Assembly: GCA_040007095.1 (NCBI GenBank)
Contig: JBDTVS010000209.1
Span: 14,022-78,021, forward strand
Reading direction: 5' to 3'
DNA: 64,000 bases
Source: JBDTVS01 sp040007095
GTDB lineage: Bacteria; Acidobacteriota; Vicinamibacteria; Vicinamibacterales; CAVVIG01
Part shown: piece by piece, positions 44,242 through 52,624 of the stretch
Layout: every line of letters starts with the position of its first letter
How positions within the stretch are numbered: the first letter of the stretch is position 1
Position numbers and translations under genes: made by a program
The notes under the pieces: model-generated
Seen by the model: only the letters and a program-made list of their open reading frames with translations
Told to the model about the DNA's origin: nothing
Databases searched by the model: none

Positions 44242-45030
44242 ATGCTTCTTCTACGGCCGTCTCTGCTCATCGGCAGCGCTGCACTGCTGGGGCTTCTTGT
44301 CGCCGGACCGGCCAGTGCTCAACTGCTCAATCAGGACCATCCCGGACAGTACCGCCAGGAAGACATTGCCGTCGGCAACCGCGTGTACGGAGAGCAATGC
44401 AACCAATGCCACGGCCGGGATGGCGACCAGATTTCGGGCGTCGACCTCCGCCGTGGCCTGTTCCGCCGCGCCGTCACCGACGAGGATCTTGCCCGAGTGA
44501 TCGGGACCGGCACACCGGCGGGCATGCCGCCGTTCAAACTTCAGCCGTCCGAGTTGACCGGCATCGTCGCCTTCATCCGGGCCGGGTTCGACATTACCGC
44601 GTCCGTCAGGGTCGGAGATGCCGAGCGGGGACGTGCACTCTTCGAGGGGAAGGGCGCGTGCGGCACCTGCCATCGCGTGGCGGGCCGCGGACCGCGTCAG
44701 GCGCCCGACTTGAGCGACATCGGGATCGCGCGACCACCGGCTTCGCTCGAGCGATCGCTGCGGGACCCGTCCTCCGCCATGCTGCCGATCAATCGCCCCG
44801 TCCGAATCGTGACAAAGGACGGCAGAACCATTCGGGGGCGCCGGCTCAATGAAGACACCTACACGGTGCAGATCGTCGACGAGCACGAGCAATTGATGTC
44901 GATCGCGAAGAGCGAGACGCAAAGCATCGATGTCGAAACCCGGTCGCCGATGCCCGCCTACGCCAATCGGCTGACCGCAGACGAAATCGCCGATCTGGTC
45001 GCGTATCTGCTCACGCTCCGGGAACACTGA
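44242..45030 (+). CDS. Dihaem c-type cytochrome
   Basis: This 262-residue protein has a Sec leader ending GPASAQ. There are two c-haem sites: CNQCH at 53-57 with a downstream Met (PAGMPPF), and CGTCH at 140-144. The second domain includes a small beta insert (VRIVTKDGRTIRGRRLNEDT) of a type common in acidobacterial cytochromes. It most likely takes electrons from the PQQ dehydrogenase encoded 26 bp downstream. It is periplasmic. No strong ribosome binding site is evident. Confidence 0.88.
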   Translation: MLLLRPSLLIGSAALLGLLVAGPASAQLLNQDHPGQYRQEDIAVGNRVYGEQCNQCHGRDGDQISGVDLRRGLFRRAVTDEDLARVIGTGTPAGMPPFKLQPSELTGIVAFIRAGFDITASVRVGDAERGRALFEGKGACGTCHRVAGRGPRQAPDLSDIGIARPPASLERSLRDPSSAMLPINRPVRIVTKDGRTIRGRRLNEDTYTVQIVDEHEQLMSIAKSETQSIDVETRSPMPAYANRLTADEIADLVAYLLTLREH

Positions 45031-45056
45031 AGCAGTTGGCGCAAAAAGGGACATAC

Positions 45057-46706
45057 ATGGCAAAACGCCAATGGTTGAGCGCGTTGTGGATCCTCATCGC
45101 CTGGTCCTTGACGCTTGATGCACAGGTCACTTCCGACCGTCTGCTGCGCGCTGGCGACGAGCCGCAGAACTGGCTGACCTATTCCGGCGGCTACGCCAGT
45201 CAGCGCCACAGTCTGCTGACGCAGATCGAGCCCGGCAACGTCAAGAATCTCGAGCTCAAATGGATTCTCCCCAACCAGGCGTTCGGCGCCTGGCAATCGA
45301 CACCGCTCGTGGTGAACGGGATCATGTACGTCACACAGCGACCGAACGACGTGCTGGCGGTGGACGCCAGGACCGGGCGGGTGTTCTGGCAATACCACTA
45401 CACGGTGTCGCCCGATGCTCGCGTCTGCTGCGGCGCCAACAATCGCGGCGTCGCGATCCTTGGCGACACGCTGTACACCGGCACGCTCGACGGACACCTC
45501 GTCGCGCTCGATGCGACGAGCGGCCATCCGCTGTGGAACATTGCGGTCGCCGATCCCAAGCTGGGCTACTCAATCACCATGGCCCCGCTCATCGTCAAGG
45601 ACAAGGTGCTCATCGGCGTCGGCGGCGGAGAGTACGGCATTCGCGGCTTCGTCGCGGCGTTCGATGCGCGCAGCGGAAAGCAGGCGTGGCGCACCTACAC
45701 GATCCCCGGTCCCGGCGAGCCCGGCCACGACACGTGGCGCGGCGATGCCTGGAAGACTGGTGGCGGATCGATCTGGGTGACGCCTTCTTACGATCCGGCG
45801 CTCAATCTGACCTATTGGGGTGTGGGGAATCCCGGGCCCGACTGGAATGCGGACCTGCGGCCCGGCGACAACCTCTACACCGATTCGGTCATGGCCATCG
45901 ACGCCGATACCGGACAAATCAAGTGGCACTTCCAGTTCTCGCCGAACGATACCTACGACTACGACTCCGTGCAGATCGCCGTGCTCGCGGATCTCAACTG
46001 GCGAGGAACACCGACCAAAGCGATGTTGTGGGCCAACCGCAACGGCTTCTTCTACGTGCTCGACCGCACGAATGGTCGCTTTCTCTTTGGCACCCCGTTC
46101 GTGAAGGTGAACTGGGCCAGCGGCCTCGATGCCAAGGGCCGACCCATGCCGACGCCGCAGCCACCCGGCCAGCCGACCTATCCCGGCAATCAAGGGGGGA
46201 CCAATTGGTTCTCACCGTCGTTCAGTCCACGCACGGGACTGATATACGTCTCGGCGTGGGAAGGCTATGCGTCGATCTTTCGCAAGGAGCCGGCGCAGTA
46301 CGTGCCAGGGCGCAACTTCGCCGGCGGCGGTGGCAACCCGTTCACGCCGGTCCCCGGCGCACCGGGCGTCCGCATTGGTCGGACCACCCCGGTCAACAAC
46401 TGGACCGACGCGGTCGCCTACGGCACCGTGATGGCGATCGATCCGCAGACCGGTCAGAAGAAATGGACGTTCCGGCAGTACGATGTCTCCGACAGCGGCA
46501 TCCTGACGACCGCCTCCGATCTGCTGTTCACGGGTGGGCGCGAGGGATACTTCTACGCCCTCGATGCGCGAACCGGCGCCGAGTTGTGGAAGGCCAGCCT
46601 CGGCGGGCAAATCGTCAATGGGCCGATGACGTATTCGGTGGGTGGAAAACAGTACGTCGCCGTGATTTCCGGGAACTCACTGATCACGTTCGGACTGAGG
46701 GACTGA
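45057..46706 (+). CDS. PQQ-dependent alcohol/methanol-type dehydrogenase
   Basis: This 549-residue eight-bladed propeller has a leader (LSALWILIAWSLTLDAQ). It has the vicinal disulfide Cys124-Cys125 (RVCCGANNRG), the metal-binding Glu in GGEYGIRGF, the Asn in GNPGPDWNADLRPGDN, and the catalytic Asp301 in NDTYDYDSV. The residue two after the catalytic Asp is Asp303, the mark of lanthanide-using enzymes such as XoxF. The cytochrome 26 bp upstream is its likely electron acceptor. The substrate is not certain: methanol, ethanol and other primary alcohols are all possible. Confidence 0.9.
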   Translation: MAKRQWLSALWILIAWSLTLDAQVTSDRLLRAGDEPQNWLTYSGGYASQRHSLLTQIEPGNVKNLELKWILPNQAFGAWQSTPLVVNGIMYVTQRPNDVLAVDARTGRVFWQYHYTVSPDARVCCGANNRGVAILGDTLYTGTLDGHLVALDATSGHPLWNIAVADPKLGYSITMAPLIVKDKVLIGVGGGEYGIRGFVAAFDARSGKQAWRTYTIPGPGEPGHDTWRGDAWKTGGGSIWVTPSYDPALNLTYWGVGNPGPDWNADLRPGDNLYTDSVMAIDADTGQIKWHFQFSPNDTYDYDSVQIAVLADLNWRGTPTKAMLWANRNGFFYVLDRTNGRFLFGTPFVKVNWASGLDAKGRPMPTPQPPGQPTYPGNQGGTNWFSPSFSPRTGLIYVSAWEGYASIFRKEPAQYVPGRNFAGGGGNPFTPVPGAPGVRIGRTTPVNNWTDAVAYGTVMAIDPQTGQKKWTFRQYDVSDSGILTTASDLLFTGGREGYFYALDARTGAELWKASLGGQIVNGPMTYSVGGKQYVAVISGNSLITFGLRD

Positions 46707-46723
46707 GGCAGACAAAGGTGGGT

Positions 46724-47563
46724 ATGCCAGCGAAAACCGGACGCCGTGGGGTTCCCGTTATCGGCACCGCGGCCGTATTGGCCGTACTCTCGATTGGTTC
46801 CGCCTCGCCCGGTGCGCAGTGGTTGCACTATCCCACGACCGGCGTGCCCAGGACCGCCGCGGGCACACCAAATCTCGAGGCGCCGACGCCGCGAACGGCG
46901 GACGGCAAGCCGGATTTCTCCGGCCTGTGGGACATCGAGCACAACCGGCGGTGTCCGCCGGACGGTTGCGCCGACATGCCGGTCGGACAGGAATTCATCA
47001 ACATCGGCTGGAGCCTCAAGGGCGGGTTGCCGTATCTTCCGTGGGCTGCGGCCATCACGAAGAAGCGCACCGAGGATTTGAGGACGGCGGACCCAACCTC
47101 GTTCTGTCTCCCCATCGGGATCGTGAGACTGCACACGATGGCGCTGCTCAAGAAGATCGTGCAGGTGCCGGGGCTTCTCGTCATTCTCAACGAGCACAAC
47201 TCCACCTTCCGACAAATCTTCACCGACGGACGGCCTTTGCCGGTGGATCCGAATCCGTCCTGGGTCGGGTATTCCTCCGGAACATGGGAAGGCGACACGC
47301 TGGTCGTCCAGAGCACGGGATTCCGCGACGGCCTCTGGCTCGATGCCAACGGCAGCCCGATGACCGACGCGGCACGCATCACCGAGCGGTTCCGCCGGGT
47401 CAACTACGGGAAGCTGGAAATCGATCTCTCCGTCGACGATGCCAAAGCGTACACCGCGCCGTGGACCGTCAAGCTCAATCAGTTCATCGCGCCCGACACG
47501 GATCTGCTCGACTACATCTGCAACGAAAACGAAAAGGACCTGCCGCACCTGGTTGGAAAGTAG
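46724..47563 (+). CDS. Secreted protein of unknown function in the PQQ dehydrogenase operon
   Basis: This 279-residue protein has a leader (VPVIGTAAVLAVLSIGSASP). The body includes TADGKPDFSGLWDIEH, CPPDGCADMPVGQEF, TSFCLPIGIVRLHTM, and SSGTWEGDTLVVQSTGFRDG, then LLDYICNENEKD. It is of the same kind as the protein at 19584. Four cysteines could form disulfides. No enzyme motif is recognised. It follows the dehydrogenase by 17 bp, so the three genes form one unit. Confidence 0.75.
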   Translation: MPAKTGRRGVPVIGTAAVLAVLSIGSASPGAQWLHYPTTGVPRTAAGTPNLEAPTPRTADGKPDFSGLWDIEHNRRCPPDGCADMPVGQEFINIGWSLKGGLPYLPWAAAITKKRTEDLRTADPTSFCLPIGIVRLHTMALLKKIVQVPGLLVILNEHNSTFRQIFTDGRPLPVDPNPSWVGYSSGTWEGDTLVVQSTGFRDGLWLDANGSPMTDAARITERFRRVNYGKLEIDLSVDDAKAYTAPWTVKLNQFIAPDTDLLDYICNENEKDLPHLVGK

Positions 47564-47595
47564 GCAGGCGACGTCAAGAAGGCCGCGGCCGGGCA

Positions 47596-48405
47596 ATGAC
47601 AGCGGACGGATGGGGCGGCCCGGCGAATGGCGAATCGGCACTCAACGCCATCGTCCGCCACCTTGCCTTCGACCCGGTGCCTGGGTCGGCCGCCATCGCC
47701 AGGATCGCCAAGGATTTCAACCAGTACCATCTGCTCGAGGCGTCGAGCCCCACTTCGGATGCGGTCCGCGACGCATCATACGTCCTGACCATCGTGCTCA
47801 CGAACGAACCTGCGCCGCAGTGGCGCGCGGCGAGCCTGAACGCGGGCGCCGATTTCTTTTCGACAAGTCGGTGGAGTTTCAGCAGGCGGTCGACGTCATC
47901 GCCCGCCTCGCTCTTGGCAACGCCGCGCCTGGCCTGCGCTTGCCGGAGTGTTGGACCAGTTTCGAACGATTGCCGATTCCCACGTGGATCTGCGATGTCG
48001 ATACGCTCAAATTCAAGGCGATGAACGAGGCGGCCGTCGCCCACTATGGCTACTCCCGCGACGAGTTCCTCGGGATGACGCCGATTGACATACGGTCGCC
48101 TGAGACGGTGGGCGAACTGAGGGAGTCGATCGGCAGACGCTGTGCCGGGGAGATCGTGTCGTGGATCGGCGCGCGCCAACACCGGACGAAGGACGGCACA
48201 CGCATCTACGTGGACCCCTCGCTGCTCGCGTTCGACCGCGACGGACATCGGCTGGATCTGGTGATTGCGCACGACGCCAGTGACCGCGTCCTGTTGGAGG
48301 ATGCCTTGCGGGCGAGCGAGAGCCGCACCGCACCCACTTCGAGAATGCTGCGCTTGCGCCGTTGGCGAGGCGGTCAGCGCGCGGAGCTGAATCTCGGGCG
48401 TCCCG
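47596..48405 (+). pseudogene. Frameshifted receiver-like/PAS sensor gene
   Basis: From the ATG at 47596 the frame reads a receiver-like domain (ALNAIVRHLAFDPVPGS, YVLTIVLTNEPAPQW, NAGADFF). At about 47855, in a T-rich run, the reading must shift to continue as FDKSVEFQQAVDVIARLALG. It then gives a PAS domain (LPIPTWICDVDTLKFKAMNE, YGYSRDEFLGMTPIDI, DGTRIYVDPSLLAFDRDG). A second break occurs near 48325, after which HFENAALA, the usual start of another PAS, appears in a different frame. No kinase or GGDEF output domain follows. It is a decayed gene, unless the first shift is a base-call error. Confidence 0.7.
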
Positions 48406-48410
48406 TTGCG

Positions 48411-49463
48411 TCAGCCCGTGCACACCTCGCCCAGGACGCCGCCGCCGCCGCAATAGCTCACGTCCTGAAGCTGGATGAGCAGGCCGTCCGGATCGGTGAA
48501 ATACAGTTCGGGCGTGCCGCCCGGCGCACCGCCGCGGTTCTCCATGCGCAGACTGATGTAGTGCACCAGCGGGCCTGCCGCGCCCTGCGCGCTGCCTCTC
48601 GGCTTGATGCCATAGCTCTCGAGCGCCTTGATCACGGCATCCGGATTGAACTTCTCCATGTTCATGCAGAGGTGGTTGATGCTGGCGGGGCGAGGTGCCG
48701 CGCCTCGTCCGCCGCCGCCCGCGAACATGAGGAACTGCACGCCGCCCACGCCCAGTACCGGAGCCGTCGGCCCCTGATGGGCCTGGATACGCAGCCCGAA
48801 GAGCTCCTGATAAAAGGCAATGGCACGCGCCGCATCGGACACGAAATTCGTGGTGTGGCTCCAGCCCCGCAAGGCGAGCAGGCCTTTTGTCGGCGCGGCC
48901 ACCGGCGGCGGGCAGACGTTGCCGAGCGCGCCGCCTCCACCGCAATAGCGCGTGTCCTGCAACTGGAGGACGAAGCCGTCCGGATCGCTGAAGTAGAGCT
49001 CGGACGTTCCGGCCCGGTCGCCGCCCGCTTCCGGTCCGCGAGTGCGGACGCGCATCAGCATCGCTCCACCGCCGAGTCCTCCCGTTCCGGCAGTGTCCGC
49101 GGCGTCGCTCTTCTTGACGCCGTGCTGGGCCAGAACGCCCGTGATGCGATCGACGCTGAAGTCGTCGATACCCAGACACAGATGGTTGATGTTCGGCGGA
49201 TTGGCGCCGGCGGCGGCAATCCCGAGAAACTGCGGCCCATTGCCGATTTGCAGGTTGGTCGTCATCCCTTGCCGGCTTGCCACGGGCATGCCGAAGAGCC
49301 CCTGATAGAAGTCCACCGAGCGTTTGACGTCCGATACCGAGAGCGTCACGTGATTAATCCCGCTGACGCGGATCTGTGGACGAGCCGCCTGCGCGAACGC
49401 GCGCCGCGCCAGCGCCAGGGCCGGAAGTGACAGGAGCACGTCTCGACGAGTCATTTGATGCAT
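48411..49463 (-). CDS. Tat-exported protein with two VOC domains
   Basis: This 350-residue protein has a twin-arginine leader (MTRRDVLLSLPALALARRAF) and two vicinal-oxygen-chelate domains: ISGINHVTLSVSD-like first half with FYQGLFGMPV, and a second with FYQELFGLRIQAHQ. Each ends in YF(S/T)DPDG and LQLQD or IQLQD, then a CGGGG motif. The VOC fold includes glyoxalases and extradiol dioxygenases; the repeated Cys-Gly-rich ends are notable. The start could be ATG 49463 or 49454. A related single-chain VOC protein is at 54826. Confidence 0.82.
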   Translation of the reverse strand: MHQMTRRDVLLSLPALALARRAFAQAARPQIRVSGINHVTLSVSDVKRSVDFYQGLFGMPVASRQGMTTNLQIGNGPQFLGIAAAGANPPNINHLCLGIDDFSVDRITGVLAQHGVKKSDAADTAGTGGLGGGAMLMRVRTRGPEAGGDRAGTSELYFSDPDGFVLQLQDTRYCGGGGALGNVCPPPVAAPTKGLLALRGWSHTTNFVSDAARAIAFYQELFGLRIQAHQGPTAPVLGVGGVQFLMFAGGGGRGAAPRPASINHLCMNMEKFNPDAVIKALESYGIKPRGSAQGAAGPLVHYISLRMENRGGAPGGTPELYFTDPDGLLIQLQDVSYCGGGGVLGEVCTG

Positions 49464-49738
49464 GATGGATTTCGCTGCCTCTCTCAGGACCTTCGCGGTC
49501 GCGGCGTTGGACGTGGCGTCGGACATGACGTCGCTCGCAGGTGCTCAGTGGGCCTGCGAGCTTCGTTCAGCGGGAGAGCTGCACAGCAAAGTCGACCGGT
49601 GCATCTGCCGCATGCCGCGATTTTATGGCGTTCGCCACAGCACGTAAAGGCGTTCTGCCTGCCGGTCCGTCAAAATATCGGCAAAGATCGTCAAGAAAAA
49701 CGGCGCAAGGGAGCGACGACGCGCTAGTCTACAGGGCC

Positions 49739-51493
49739 ATGACGCCCACTACCAGTCTCCGCGCTGCAGCCGTTGCCGCCGCTCTCATCGCGGCCGTTGC
49801 CACCACTGTTGCCCAGCAGACGCCGCTCGCGCCGGTTTTACAGAACTATCAAACGGTCACGGCGGAACGCCTCAAAAGCCCGGACGCCGGCAGCTGGCTG
49901 ATGATCCGCCGCACCTACGATGGCTGGGGATTCAGCCCGCTCGATCAAATCACCACGCGAAATGTGGCCAGGCTGCGTCCGATCTGGGGATTCTCGACCG
50001 GCGAGACCCGGGTCCACGAGTCCGCGCCGATCGTCAACAACGGCGCGATGTTCGTGTCGACACCGAACAACCAGGTGATCGCGATCGACGCGAAAACCGG
50101 CAACGTACTCTGGCGGTACCGCAGACCGCGTCCGGCCGGGGCGCTGGTGCCTCACGATACCAACCGCGGCGTCGCGCTCTACGGCGACAAGGTGTACTAC
50201 GCCGCCGGGGAGGCCGTCATCGTGGCGCTCGAGGCGAAGACCGGCCGCGAGGTCTGGACGACCAGCGTCGCGGACAACAAGTCGGGCTACTACATCTCGC
50301 TGGCGCCGCTGATTGCCGGGGGCAAGGTGCTGGTCGGGACTTCGGGAGGAGAGTACGGCATCCGCGGCTTCGTGGCAGCTCTCGATCCCGAGACCGGTAA
50401 AGAGCAGTGGCGTACCTTTACCGTCCCGGCGCCCGGAGAGCCTGGGAGCGACACCTGGCCCAAGGGCGATCAGTGGAAAACCGGTGGCGCCCCGATCTGG
50501 GTCACCGGCAACTACGATCCAGACACCAACCTGGCATTCTTCGGCACGGGCAATGGCGGGCCCTGGATGGGCGATCAGCGTCCCGGCGACAACCTCTACA
50601 CCGCATCCACGATCGCGTTTGACGTAGCGACGGGGCAGATCAAAGGCCACTTCCAATATCACCAGAACGACTCGTGGGATTGGGACGAGGTGTCGCCGCC
50701 CATCCTGGTCGACTACCGGCGGAACGGGCGGACGGTCAAAGGACTGATTGATGTCGCCCGCGACGGGTATCTCTGGTTCCTCGAACGCTCGACCGGACCG
50801 ATTCGCTTTGTTGAAGGCAAGCCCTACGTGTACCAGAACGTCTTTCGCGGCCTCGATCCAGTTACCGGGCGGCCGGACGTGGATCCGGCGCGCAAGCCGG
50901 GCACGGGCAAGCGGACTGATTTCTGTCCTGGCGCGCACGGCGGTAAGACCTGGCCGCCGATCGCGTTCAGTCCGCTGACGCGGATGATCTATGTGCCCGC
51001 CAACAACAACATGTGTGGTTCGATCACCGGAGCCCCGACCGTGGAGTACCGGGCGGGGTCGTCGTTTACAGGCACGACCGGCGGCGGCGGCGGACCGACG
51101 CCGACCGTGCCAGGCGCCGATCATTACGGGGAGCTGCAAGCGTGGAACGTCGACACCGGCCAGAAAGCCTGGACGCACAACTACCCGAAGAGCCCGAACT
51201 GGGGCTCGGTGCTGGCGACGGCGGGTGGATTGGTATTCAGCGGCGGGACCAACGACCGCAAGGTCCATGCGTTCGATGCATCGAGCGGCAAGCTGTTATG
51301 GGAATGGCCGACCACGTCGGGCATTCTGGCGCCGCCCACGTCGTTCCTCGTCGACGGGAAACAGTACATTGCCGTCCACTCGGGGTGGGGCGGCGATTCA
51401 GCAGGCGATCAGGCGACGCTCAACAGGCTCTTCCCTGGCGAGTATCCGCCAGTGCCGGAGGGCGGCGCCGTCTGGGTGTTCGCGCTCGAGTAG
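49739..51493 (+). CDS. PQQ-dependent alcohol/methanol-type dehydrogenase, second copy
   Basis: This 584-residue protein has a leader (AAAVAAALIAAVATTVAQQ). The propeller motifs are conserved: GGEYGIRGFVAALDPETG, GTGNGGPWMGDQRPGDNLYT, and NDSWDWDEV, with catalytic Asp314 and a second Asp at 316, again the lanthanide-type pair. The vicinal Cys-Cys of the copy at 45057 is replaced by Pro-His. The C-terminus contains a Gly-rich loop near residues 450-460. No dedicated cytochrome gene is adjacent. Confidence 0.88.
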   Translation: MTPTTSLRAAAVAAALIAAVATTVAQQTPLAPVLQNYQTVTAERLKSPDAGSWLMIRRTYDGWGFSPLDQITTRNVARLRPIWGFSTGETRVHESAPIVNNGAMFVSTPNNQVIAIDAKTGNVLWRYRRPRPAGALVPHDTNRGVALYGDKVYYAAGEAVIVALEAKTGREVWTTSVADNKSGYYISLAPLIAGGKVLVGTSGGEYGIRGFVAALDPETGKEQWRTFTVPAPGEPGSDTWPKGDQWKTGGAPIWVTGNYDPDTNLAFFGTGNGGPWMGDQRPGDNLYTASTIAFDVATGQIKGHFQYHQNDSWDWDEVSPPILVDYRRNGRTVKGLIDVARDGYLWFLERSTGPIRFVEGKPYVYQNVFRGLDPVTGRPDVDPARKPGTGKRTDFCPGAHGGKTWPPIAFSPLTRMIYVPANNNMCGSITGAPTVEYRAGSSFTGTTGGGGGPTPTVPGADHYGELQAWNVDTGQKAWTHNYPKSPNWGSVLATAGGLVFSGGTNDRKVHAFDASSGKLLWEWPTTSGILAPPTSFLVDGKQYIAVHSGWGGDSAGDQATLNRLFPGEYPPVPEGGAVWVFALE

Positions 51494-51530
51494 CGCAGTT
51501 CCGCAGCGCGGCGGGCTCGGAATCAGGTTG

Positions 51531-51550
51531 AACCACAGGGAATGTGGTTC
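51531..51550. repeat. ACCACAGGG short repeat
   Basis: AACCACAGGGAATGTGGTT is a short palindrome in the 70-bp gap between convergent genes, a member of the dispersed ACCACAAGG family. It might help terminate both. Confidence 0.45.
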
Positions 51551-51563
51551 GACAACTCGTCGC

Positions 51564-52400
51564 TCAGTACTTGGCCTTCTCGAGAAACGCTGTCAGCAGG
51601 CGGTTGAATTCTTCGGGCTTTTCCATCATCACGAAGTGTCCGGTGCCGGCGACCTGGGTGGCTTCGAACTGCGGCAGTGTCTTTTTCATCGCCGCGACGT
51701 CGGGGAGCTTCGACGTTCCGGCGTAAATGGCCAGAACCGGTGAGGCGACGACGTCCTCTTTCCAGAGCGCCGGGTCGGCCATCGCCGCCATCGCGCCTCC
51801 GGCGGTGGCTTCCGGCGCCTTCAACATCATCGCCAGAATCTGCTGCTGGAGTGCCGGCGGAGTCTGGGGCGTAAACATGCCGCGAATCATCGTCTCGCGA
51901 GCCTTGAGTCCGTCAGGGCCGGTCACGGCAGGAAACCGCGGTGGCGCCTGGCCACGCTGCGGCGCCGGTCCTGGGCCGCCTGCAAGCGGGCCGTCGACCG
52001 CCACCAACCCGGCGACATGTTGCGGATACAGCCGGGCGTATTGGCGGATCACCGGCGCGCCCATGCTGTGGCCAACCAGGACGACCTTGTCGGCGTTCGT
52101 CTCGGCACGAACCGCTTCGACGGCGCGCGCGAACAGATCGACCGAGAACTTCCCATCCGCCGGCGAACCGCTCAAGCCATGCCCCGGCAGGTCCAGGGTC
52201 ACGACGCGGTAGATCTTGGACAGGACGCCCACCTGCGCCGTCCACGATGTGGAATCGCAGGTCCATCCGTGCACCAGGATCACGGTGTGCTGTCCCTTGC
52301 CGGCCGAGGACGAGTGGATCTTCAGGCCATCAACTGTGGCGGCGGACGCCTGAAGGGTAAAGGCCAGGCCGACGATCAGGGCGCAAAGTGTGGGTCGCAT
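51564..52400 (-). CDS. Secreted alpha/beta hydrolase
   Basis: This 278-residue protein has a leader (MRPTLCALIVGLAFTLQASA). The hydrolase signatures are VILVHGWTCDSTSW (oxyanion loop), DLPGHGLSG, the nucleophile Ser in LVGHSMGAP near residue 113, and the His in GTGHFVMMEKPEEF. The catalytic acid is probably in the SPVLAIYAG region. The substrate is unknown; esters or lactones are usual. The ATG at 52400 has GGAGAC a few bases upstream, which is better than the ATG at 52508. Confidence 0.87.
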   Translation of the reverse strand: MRPTLCALIVGLAFTLQASAATVDGLKIHSSSAGKGQHTVILVHGWTCDSTSWTAQVGVLSKIYRVVTLDLPGHGLSGSPADGKFSVDLFARAVEAVRAETNADKVVLVGHSMGAPVIRQYARLYPQHVAGLVAVDGPLAGGPGPAPQRGQAPPRFPAVTGPDGLKARETMIRGMFTPQTPPALQQQILAMMLKAPEATAGGAMAAMADPALWKEDVVASPVLAIYAGTSKLPDVAAMKKTLPQFEATQVAGTGHFVMMEKPEEFNRLLTAFLEKAKY

Positions 52401-52503
52401 CTCACGTCTCCTCGGTTGCCGCGCATCGTAACAGAAAACGAGCGGTTCCTCGGTCATTTCGTCAACGATTCGACCGTTTCTTGTCAGCCTGGCGTCGGCT
52501 TCT

Positions 52504-52551
52504 CTCAAACAGCCGCGAGTCCTGGAACCACAAGGACACGACGAACACGGT
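52504..52551. repeat. Extended ACCACAAGG repeat unit
   Basis: CTCAAACAGCCGCGAGTCC leads into TGGAACCACAAGGACACGAC. The lead-in matches the copies at 36981 and 55637. Confidence 0.65.
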
Positions 52552-52624
52552 TGAAACTGGTCAAGGGGTTCGACGAGATCACCGACCCGATCGACGACTG
52601 GAGATGATTGGATCGCACCTTCGT

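Noticed and set aside
48411..49430. Plus-strand frame running on from the PAS pseudogene across the VOC gene
   Set aside because: It is antisense to a well-supported two-domain VOC protein and has no similarity of its own.
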